64,000 bases of DNA from Hygrophila difformis (lineage: Eukaryota; Streptophyta; Magnoliopsida; Lamiales; Acanthaceae), in the NCBI GenBank assembly GCA_030278955.1, contig JAOANR010000008.1, positions 42,391,301-42,455,300 on the forward strand, in the 5' to 3' direction. Under the pieces are notes generated by a model, which did no database searches, was not told where the DNA came from, and saw only the letters and a list, made by a program, of their open reading frames with translations. A program made the position numbers and the translations under genes. Below, one piece after another: positions 56,045-64,000 of this stretch. Each line of letters begins with the position of its first letter. Position 1 is the first letter of the stretch.

Positions 56045-58800
56045 TGTAACACCCCGGATTTGATAACCCAGGCCGAGGTGTCACCGCCGCATTCCCCTAG
56101 CAAGACACGGCTTCCCGAGCTCGCTAAGGAAACGCAAGGCTTGTGGGTATGTAAAAGATTTAAAACATTTCAAGATATAGTCCGGAAATTTATAATACTT
56201 AGTACGATAGTCGAAATTATCACGTGCGGAAAATAAATAAAGTAAGTGCAGCGGAAAGTAAAATCACGGCCAACATGGCCAAATCCTCGGGTTTAACAGA
56301 CCCGGTAAAACAGTACGATGCAGAAATAAAATGTTCATAAATAATTCCCCCCAAGTGCATGCGTATGCGTCACTCGACATACTCTGTAAAAGAAAAATGA
56401 CAACGGTTGTCAGTATAAAAATATACTGAGTAAGTTAATCCCTAACTAACAAATAAAAGGGTTTACAAGTGTTTAAACTAAAGATTTCGCTTATCGTACG
56501 AGAATTTAAAAGTACATGATTTATTAGCAGCGGAAAATTATGATTAAAGAACTTAATTTAGAAAGCGAAATTTAAAGCATAATTTAAGGTGCATAAAATT
56601 TAAATACGTAATTAAAGACATGATAAATACGATTTAAAGATAATGAAACACTCACACGAGTCTTTTACTTTTCATCCCGTAAACTAAGAAGAGGACACCA
56701 TACCGGGAGATCACTAACGAGGCAATCTCAACATAGGACCACTAACGAGGCAGTCCAAACAATGGGAGACCACTAACGAGGCAGTCTCAAAGATAGTAGG
56801 ACCACTAACGAGGCGATCCAAAAAGATAGTAGGACCACTAACGAGGCCATCCACAAATACAGCGCGCGAGATCACTAACGAGGCAATCTCAGATAGTAAG
56901 GAGACCACTAACGAGGCAGTCTCAAAGATAATGATAGTATGAAGATCGGCTCAGCCTAGTGAACGGGATTTTTCGAAAGTTCGTATTTCAAAGTTATCAA
57001 AGGATCGACATTGCGTTTTCATAGTTCGAGTTTTCTCAAGTTCGAAAAATCCTATTCGAGGCAGTTTACGCCTTTCTTAATTTAAAATTCGTTTTTCCTC
57101 CAAAAATTCTGAAACTTGGCCAGTAATTCAAAAACACACACACGAACAACTTTCATGTTTTAAGTTTTTGGAAATAAGGTTCCGAAGTGAGTTAAAATTT
57201 GAGTTTATTGCAAAGAATAATTTACGTCTTAAAAACTGTTTTCGTCACAGGTTCGTGTAACGCCGATTAAAAATTTATTTCAAAACCAATCGATGTGAAA
57301 TTTTTACAGTAACTACACGACACATTAAGGAACAACTTTCATGTTTTAAGTTTTTGGAAATAATGAATTCTTGGTACTCAAAAATCGTGTGCAACTCACT
57401 GCATACTCATGGCCCTTAAAACGAATTCAAAACAGTTCTAAAAACTTGGCCGTTTGACATATCAAATGAACACCAAAATTCGTGAAATTTTGTAGGCATA
57501 ATCTAGACACAATTATCTACAACTTTTGTTTAGAAATGCAAAGTTAAATCATTCGAAAAATGGGTGAAAAACATGCATCAAGTTGAATGAAGGAATCTGT
57601 CACAGGTTTAAATCGTTCGGTTTGAAACAGAAAGTTCATGGCGAAAATTGGGGTAGCAAAACTTAATGTCAATGGCTGAAATTTGGACACAAGATAGATA
57701 AAGGTGTTAGGAACAACTTTTATGTTGAAAAGTTTTCGGTTTGAATTCCCGAAGGTCGAGTTTTTGGCGAGTCTTTAAAATTGGACGAAAATAGGGTTTT
57801 TGAAAACCGATTTTTGTTACAAGCCTATATCTCGAGATTTAAACAACAAACAACCGCAAAAATTTGTGAGTAAGGTGTTAACTTACTTAGGATGATGATA
57901 GGGTCGCTGGATTGGGTTTCCGGACGTCCTAGGGTCACGATGAACGGCCAACTTCTCCGATCGCTTTTTGTTCGTTTTCCGACGTGAAATCGTAGTAAGG
58001 AAATAGTGTTAGAATTCGAGTTTTGGAGACTCATGGACTGATGGAACGATATATTAAGACTTACCAAGGTTCTATGAAGCCGTGGCTTAGTCCCGTTCAC
58101 CTCGTCGTCGCCGGAATGTTCGCCGGAAAGCTTCGTCGGGAGGGTTTGGCTTGGAGAGGGAGTTTGTAAGTATGGTGGGGATGGGTTTTCTGTGGGATTA
58201 GGGTTTTGAGGCTCCCCAGCCGCCCCTAAGCCTTCCTTAAGGCTGGGATTTGGTTTCCCTCGAAGGGAGTTGTAATTTCGGCAAGAAAATCGCCCCCGAA
58301 TGGAAAGATTACACCTCCAGCCCCTCTGGCGCGGAGGTGGCGCGCACCCACCCCTATGGTCGCGCGGAGCACACGCGCCAGGCCTGGCGTCGCGACGCCC
58401 TTGGCCGCGCGGTGTCCGCGCGGCGGCGCGCGGACAGCGCGGGCCGGCCGGACCGGCCGGTTCGGCGATCCGCGTGTTACGTCGGGTCTTCCCTCGCTTT
58501 CCCCTATCGGTTTCCTACGTGTTAGCTCGATTCCCTGGGTCGTTTTCGTTGCGGAATCTTCTCCTTAATCTTGTTACGAGTCCGGCTTATCGCTCGCAAC
58601 ATTTCCGGGTCCTACTTAGCCTAGTCTAAATTGGTTCCAACATCTCCTATCGTCCTTGTGATCTAATTCGTGATGTATTTTGTGATTTATTTCGTGACTG
58701 AACTTAGAAATTAGTTCTAAGCTGCCTACGTACCCTGTGAAGGGATCAAGTCATGACGTAGTTCAAAACAATTTGAATTTGTTTTTCCTCGGGTGTTACA
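56045..58800 (-). mobile_element. Element F 5' LTR (2756 bp)
   Basis: It is an almost exact copy of 49410-52156, with an extra 9 bp in the GGCCGGCCG stretch near 58445. Intron-like signals are at 57886 (donor) and 56384 (acceptor). Confidence 0.95.
56707..56923 (-). repeat. Hairpin array in F 5' LTR
   Basis: It is the copy of 50072-50288. The fifth unit reads GGCCATCC instead of GGCGATCC, at the non-paired position, so its stem is not improved or worsened much. Confidence 0.85.
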
Positions 58801-59011
58801 CAATGGCGCAATACGAATTCCATGACGAGATGCATCACAAAACACTGGCAATTTTCAGATGGCTGCATTATGCTCCAATGGCCTGTGCATATTAGACAAA
58901 CATAAAAATTGTTACAACTCAACATAAAAGGAACTCAGCATCGACTGTGTCATGAATAGTCAACAAATCCATTTGCTTTCCCCCGTAAATATAAGGTTTC
59001 CAAGCTGGTTG

Positions 59012-59106
59012 TTAGCGCTCCGCAGGAGGCATATCAGCAGGAGAAAACCCATTAGTTTTAAAGGCAGAAATATTAGAGGAGATCATGTCCAGTGGAGTGC
59101 CTACAC
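59012..59106 (-). pseudogene. Captured last exon of an unrecognised host gene
   Basis: After an intron-like TTTTTCTTAG, the frame reads VGTPLDMISSNISAFK, then a Pro-Ala-Asp-Met-Pro-Pro-Ala-Glu-Arg end and TAA. It joins in phase to 59211-59269 (ending MPFG), whose own acceptor is TTTCAG at about 59270. Joined, they give about 50 residues of plausible protein. I do not recognise the gene. Confidence 0.5.
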
Positions 59107-59210
59107 CTAAGAAAAACAAAAATTACAATATACACATTCACACTACCAAAATCTCTAAACACCAAAGAAGTCAAGTACTACAAATATACTCCGTAACAAA
59201 GATTACCAAC

Positions 59211-59269
59211 CAAAGGGCATTGCACTGATGATGAACATCCGAAGTGCATCCTTGTCCAAGGGTCTGGGC
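59211..59269 (-). pseudogene. Captured internal exon (59 nt) of the same gene
   Basis: It encodes PRPLDKDALRMFIISAMPF between a TTTCAG acceptor and a G|GTTGGT donor. The donor is weak, but it keeps the frame with the next exon. It contains a short hydrophobic run. Gene unknown. Confidence 0.45.
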
Positions 59270-60353
59270 CTGAAACCCATTATAGAACAGCAGACAATAC
59301 AGGTCCACTTGTAGACAAGCCAGACACAGCTCACACTGCACTAGGTGCTCCTACAAACTTTGCTCCTACTTATCATTGAAAATTCAGGCCTCAACTGATA
59401 ATACACATTGAAAATTGAAATGTAGAGCTCTAATACATCCATTACACAACGAGATAGATATTGTACAAATTCAGTAGAATAATTAACAGATTTACCATAA
59501 TTACTTCTCAAAAAACCTGAGATATAGACTTACAGTGAGGAGGCAACATCGATGATGCACAGAGAAGGCCAAGAAGAAGGCGAAGACAGAGGTTGAGCCG
59601 AAGGCAGAGACTGAGATAGAGGTTGGGACGGAGATGGAGATCGCTCAGACAGCGGAGACAGTGTCCGAGGCTGAGACAAATACGATGAAGATGGATCCGG
59701 AGGGGCAGGGATTTTGAGGTCGCCAATCCGAGAGAGCAAAAAGAGATGAACTGTGCATTAAAATACAACAAACAACAATACACAAAGAGGACAACCCAAA
59801 TCATCGAAGATGCACAAATTCAATCCAAAATACGGGGAAAAGCAACAAAAATAACAAACCCTAAAATACCTGCGTTCTCTATTGTTTTAGTGCCAGTGGT
59901 GGGAATGGAGCGGCGTTAGTGCAGATGCGGCGTTGGACAGAGAGCGCGTGAGATGGGGAGAGAAGGAGGCGACGGGGCAGTGATGTTGCGAAGGCTGCGT
60001 CAGAGAGAGGGTGAGCGGCGCTGGCGGTGGAAGTGCCGGGACGGCGGCGGTGTGACACCGGAGAGGCCAGCGGCGCCTGCTGGGAGAGAGAGACGAGCGC
60101 GGGGCATGGAGTGCGAGAGAGTGAGAAAAAGAGTTGGAGCGAGAGAGAGGATTCTTGGAGAGGGGAGAATGGAGCGATTGAAATTTGTTTTAGAACAAAG
60201 ATCCTTCCCAAACAGATCGAAACAGATGGTCAGATGGAGACAAATGCAAATAGTTGAAGAAGAAACCAAACGGCGTCGTTTTGCATTGAAGGCAAAGTTA
60301 CTGTAGAGAAGAAAACAACTGTAGCAAAAAGTAGTTCCACACTTATATATATT

Positions 60354-60356
<3 letters not shown>

Positions 60357-60390
<34 letters not shown>

Positions 60391-60630
60391 TTGGTCTTGA
60401 AATTATTAAAGAGATGAAATAGAAAGTCATAGTGGGAATTTTATTAAAGTTCTTTTAAACCTTGTAGAATACCTTTGGTTATAGAATCAACTTTTATTAT
60501 ATTGTTTTAAAGAATCTTGGGATGAAGAACTATGGGGTTTCACTATGGACTTTGTTGGTTATTTTAGCATTTTCTATAATATGAGACACGTGATGTTAAA
60601 AATCATCATACGATGTAAATATTTTAAGGG
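60357..60630 (+). mobile_element. Element D 3' LTR, fragment 4 (partly duplicated)
   Basis: It starts in a TA run and repeats text already present at 47469-47660 (GAAATTTGGTCTTGAAATT onward to TTTTAGCATTTT), then continues to ATGAGACACGTGATGTTA. D's LTR therefore has a duplication of about 190 bp with the Helitron between the copies. The last 30 bases do not match the 5' LTR. Confidence 0.85.
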
Positions 60631-62360
60631 TGTAACACCCCGGATTTGATAACCCAGGCCGGGATGTCACCGCCACACCCCCTAGCAAGACACGGTTTCT
60701 CCGAGCATGCTAAAGAGATGCAAGGCTATGGTTTTTCAGAATTTAAAACATCAAACAGCCCATTGTAATATAATTTACAAATCATAATATCAAAGTTGCA
60801 GCGGAAAGTAATATTTACATATGTATAATGCAGCGGAATTTAAAAATTGGACCAACACGGCCAAATACGGGTTAAACAGGCCCGTTCATGCAAGTTCTAG
60901 TCTAATGTAAAAACTTAAAATATAAAAATTCCCAAAAGTCCCCCATGCATATACGTGTCCATGCTCATTCCACATACTCTGTAAGAAAAAGGAAATAAAT
61001 GGTTTGGTCAGCGCAACTTGCTGAGTAAGTTAACACATACATAATCGTTGGGTTTCAAAGCCATTAATTTAATACTTAAATAAAAGCATGCCATTAAATC
61101 ATAAACAATTTAATTTAATTAACTAATAACTTGCATAATTTAATTCATGGCTCTAATTAAAAACACATTTCACATAATTTAAAGTAAAAGCCATAATTAA
61201 TTTAAATAAAGCATTAAATAATTTAAATAGACCAAAAATAAACATTTCAATTATCCCCATTACATCCAAGATTTAGTATTTCAGGTATTTCACGATTGCA
61301 TCACAATCTCGTCAAGTTTAGCCGGTAGCCCGGCGGCCGCAGCTTTATCCGCCATACCCAGTACCACTCCGGAGCCTCGGAAAATCCATATGGATATTCT
61401 CGAGAGTGTAGGCCATATATCTCATGCCGTTTTGGCAATGTATCTCAAATTTCGCGCAGGGTCACCATCGTCCATAACGGCACGAAGTGAATAGTTATGG
61501 GGCACCCTGCAGAGCACTCACCCCTAATTTTAATTGATCAAGTTTGTAAGGGGATTTTCCAAAATTCTTATTTCATGTATTTTATTTCAAGAATTCCTAC
61601 TCGTTTAAACCTTAAAGGCCAATTTCACCGTTTCAACAAGATTTTCAAGATTTGACTTCGATAAACCACTGTTTACTCTAAAATTAATTAAAAATCAGTT
61701 TTAAGTCCGAAAATTCTGAAATTTGACAGTGACTCGAAAACACATGGACGAACAAGTTTTGTGTTTTAACTTTTTCGATCCGAGTTAAGGAAATAAGTAA
61801 AAAACGTGGATTTCTATCAGGTTACAAATCTGTCCGAAATTCTCAACAGCAGTTTCAAGATTTCATGATTTACCATAGCAAACTAGCTCCAAATTTAATG
61901 AAATTTTACAGAGAGATACTTAAACATTTTATCTACAAGTTTCATGTTCGACTAAAGTTCTAAATCGGTCTAGATCTATTGTCAAAAACGCCTACAAGTT
62001 CGGACTAATGCTCTGCCAAGATTTCAAGATTCAAATCCTAAACAATCCAGTTTGGGGTCGATTCCAGATATCAAAACATAACGAAAAATTAAGAAACTTT
62101 TACAGAAGGTAGACCTATGTCTTAGAAAGTTTTTCGTGTTTTAAGTTCTCTCATTTGAATAGTTTTAAGGGGTCGGAAAAATCGTGCAAAAACATTGTGC
62201 CGTAGAATTTTTCGTGTTGACAGATTTTTAAGTTCTTGGTTAAATCTTTAGATTAAGCGTATTTTAATTCTCCCAAACCATGTAAATATTAACTTACAGA
62301 TCTATGGACGTTCCGGCTCATCGATTCGGAGGAGTGGCTTCCAGTCCACCGTTTATCTCC
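60631..62360 (-). mobile_element. Element G 3' LTR, truncated
   Basis: It aligns with 8714 to about 10275 of element A's LTR. It has a GCCGG-TAGC-CCGGC hairpin at 61321-61334 (A has loop AAA). Intron-like signals are a donor at 62297 and an acceptor ending at 60979. It breaks off at GTTTATCTCC. Confidence 0.9.
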
Positions 62361-64000
62361 TTGGTTTAACCCCCGATCGTCTATACAAAGACGTAATCCT
62401 CCGTCTTTCTTCTTGACGAATAAGACCGGTGCTCCCCACGGAGAAGTACTCGATCTTATGTATCATTTTCCTAACAGTTCTTCGAGTTGTTCCTTTAACT
62501 CCTTCATTTCAAATGGTGCCATCCGGTACGGAGCTTTTGAGACAGGCTCTGTTCCCGGAATGAGATCTATCGTGAATTCAAGATCTCGCTCAGGTGGCAT
62601 GTCCGGAACGTCTTCAGGAAACACGTCCGGATATTCTCTTACCACTGGAATGCTGTCAACCTTGTTCTCTTCCGCCTCAAGGTTGTGAACGTAGCACGCA
62701 TATAAGTCATACCCCTTACGCATCAAGTTACTTAGTTTGAGGGCACTAACGATTTTGTTGCTCCTCTTAGGGGGGGTTGAGAGTAAAAGATAATTCTCTT
62801 TCCCCTACTTTTTGACAGGGTGATCTTTTGCTTCTGGCATTCGATCACCGCTTTATACTGGGACAACCAGTCCATCCCCAGTATAATGTCAAAATCCCTT
62901 AAGTTAAATTCTACTAAGTTTGCGAAGAATTCTACGTTCTTGATCACTATAGGAATTCCGTTATATCGTTTAGAGCAAGCTACTACTTCTCCTAAAGGTA
63001 ATTGAATTCCTAAGTTAATTATCTCGCACTTAGGTAGATCTAACTCAGGCATTATTCTTGATGCTATGATTGAGCAACTAGCTCCAGAATCAAATAAAAC
63101 TCTAAGGGGTGTATTTAAGACATGAAATGTACCTGCCATCACTTCTCCTTGTGCAGGCACGTCCGCTTGGTTAACCACGTTAAGCCTCCCCATAGGGCGT
63201 CCTGGGTTGCCCTGCTTATTCGGATTCGGCTGCTGATTTTGCTGTTGATTTTGGTTATGAGGGGGTGGAGGTCGTTGGTTCTGATTCTGATTCGGCGGCC
63301 TAAACTGATTTTGAGGGGGTTTATACCCCTGATTGTTGTCGTTCCGTCCGTTTTGGTTTTGAGGCTGTTCCGGCCCCGTGACCAAGTCTTCCCTCTTCGC
63401 TATATTTTCAATCCTTGTTTGGCATTCCCGACGCATGTGGCCCATCCGACCACATCGAAAGCATGCCCCCTGTTGAGGGCATCCCCTCGCCAGATGGGGT
63501 TGTCCACACCTCGGGCAGGGTGGTACCGGTTCTTCCTGGTTAAACCTCCTTCCATTATTTGTTTGTTGTGGCCTATTCGGCCCTCTCTGCTGCTCATTCC
63601 TCCCCGCATTGTTTTCGCCTCACGCGTCTTTGTTCCTCTTGTCTTGGGGGCCCCGGCTGGACTCCCCACTCACCCTCCTTTTCAGTTGATGTACCCGCGC
63701 TACTGCCACAGTGCGGTCGTACACGGCTTGCAGATCGGGGTAGTGTACCCCTGTGATCACCTCGCGCACTGCCAGGTTTAGTTCCATTTCAAATTTCTGA
63801 GCTTTCTCCGCGTCCGTGGGTACTAATCTTGGTGCGAACCTCACCAGCTCCTTGAACCGAGTATAGTATTCTTGCACGGTCTGGCCTCCTTGCTTCAGCG
63901 ACAGAAATTCTTCGTACATCGCTGCTTTGGTACTCAAGGGATAGAATCTATCCCTGAGCAGCTCCATCATTTCCGCCCACGAGTAGGGCTCGACATCTTC
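62361..64000 (-). pseudogene. Element G gag-protease-RT start, broken
   Basis: The minus strand shows the gag [15 protein letters not shown] motif (near 63860), the knuckle end MGHMRREC (63445), a Gln/Asn/Pro linker, protease [12 protein letters not shown] (about 63065-63100, catalytic Asp kept) and ILGMDWL. The start of RT follows ([19 protein letters not shown]). A TGA near 63620 ends the gag frame where relatives have an Arg codon. A run of seven G at about 62770, against five in F, shifts the frame after the protease. RT stops at the deletion joint. Gag continues beyond the window. Confidence 0.88.

Larger units (their letters stand above)
49410..58800 (-). mobile_element. Element F: gag-less Ty3/gypsy element in the Helitron (9.4 kb)
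   Basis: It is bounded by TGTAACACCCC and GGTGTTACA with CAATG duplications (49405-49409, 58801-58805). LTRs are 2747 and 2756 bp. They differ by one 9-bp repeat unit (GGCCGGCCG region) and about nine substitutions by eye (0.3%), so it is young. The minus strand carries primer site, leader ORF start, then directly the second half of protease and all of RT, RNase H and integrase. Gag and the protease active site are deleted. Confidence 0.96.
47699..60356 (-). mobile_element. Element H: non-autonomous Helitron, interrupted by F
   Basis: On the minus strand the segment begins TCTAATATATATAAGTG (from 60356) and ends in CTAG (47702-47699). It sits exactly between a host A (47698) and T (60357), with no target duplication. 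A GC-rich GCGC...GCGC hairpin lies about 15 bases before the CTAG (about 47717-47732). These are the hallmarks of Helitrons. Without F it is about 3.26 kb. I find no Rep/helicase motif, so another element must have moved it. It carries exon-like host fragments. Confidence 0.75.
58806..60356 (-). other. Helitron right arm (5' half) with captured gene pieces
   Basis: On the minus strand from the TC end, a pyrimidine-rich, then GC-rich, stretch (about 60250-59880) resembles a 5' UTR or first exon and ends at AACGCAG|GTATTT, like a splice donor, near 59871. A Pro/Ser-rich open stretch at 59739-59530 ends near a GTAAGT donor. Two short exon-like pieces follow at 59269-59211 and 59106-59012. The order suggests one or more captured genes in sense with the Helitron. 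Confidence 0.5.
60631..64000 (-). mobile_element. Element G: A-like Ty3/gypsy element, deleted, runs off the window
   Basis: It begins TGTAACACCCCGG at 60631 inside D's LTR. Only the first 1730 bp of its left (3') LTR remain. The sequence then jumps into RT codons at about 62361, so the LTR end, polypurine tract, integrase, RNase H and most of RT are deleted. Gag and protease follow on the minus strand to the window end. The TSD cannot be checked. Confidence 0.9.

Noticed and set aside
59524..59804. Possible Helitron RPA or helicase gene
   Set aside because: The Ser/Pro/Leu-rich stretch has no OB-fold, Rep HUH or helicase motif that I can see.

Overview
This is plant nuclear DNA made almost entirely of nested mobile elements. 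I see no intact host gene. The polyproteins carry CCHC, DSG protease, FIDD reverse transcriptase, RNase H and DD35E integrase motifs, and end in a chromodomain-like tail. Together with LTRs of about 2.4-3.6 kb, 5-bp target-site duplications (TSDs) and tRNA-Met-type primer sites, this identifies Ty3/gypsy chromoviruses, probably of the Tekay/Del type, in a flowering plant. The species cannot be told from the sequence.

Layout. I use private labels A-H. The outer host is element D, a decayed LTR retrotransposon. Its 5' LTR runs 1-2422 and begins before the window. Its coding-poor interior is 2423-5672 and its 3' LTR starts at 5673. Four insertions interrupt that 3' LTR: C (6355-37194, TSD GTGGG), E (38016-47352, TSD GAAAG), a Helitron H (47699-60356) and G (60631 to beyond the window). 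C's own 5' LTR is interrupted by A (8714-28031, TSD TCCGT). A's gag gene is interrupted by B (15377-26809, TSD CCCAT). H is interrupted by F (49410-58800, TSD CAATG). The deepest stack is B in A in C in D.

Orientation and state. B, C and D read on +; A, E, F and G read on -. B is nearly intact, with one 1-bp frameshift in RT and 7 differences between its LTRs by eye. F has a fully open PR-RT-RH-INT frame but has lost gag. E has lost almost all of gag-pol and carries a 442-aa ORF on the opposite strand. A and C carry many stops. G and A have large deletions ending inside an LTR. No element could supply all its own proteins, so movement in trans from related copies is likely.

Shared design. 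Behind the primer site, B, C, E and F carry a small coiled-coil ORF with an acidic tail, upstream of gag where gag survives. All LTRs of the related set A, B, C, E, F and G have a GTAAGT splice-donor-like site and an acceptor-like pyrimidine tract plus CAG about 1.1-1.5 kb downstream. C and F LTRs hold an array of six or seven small hairpins whose stems covary around one constant loop. A hairpin with a 4-base loop lies just upstream of the polypurine tract in A, B, C, D and E. A, B, C and E also have a second polypurine tract with an LTR-like start about 190-270 bp before the real 3' LTR. The Helitron carries exon-like pieces of unrecognised host genes.
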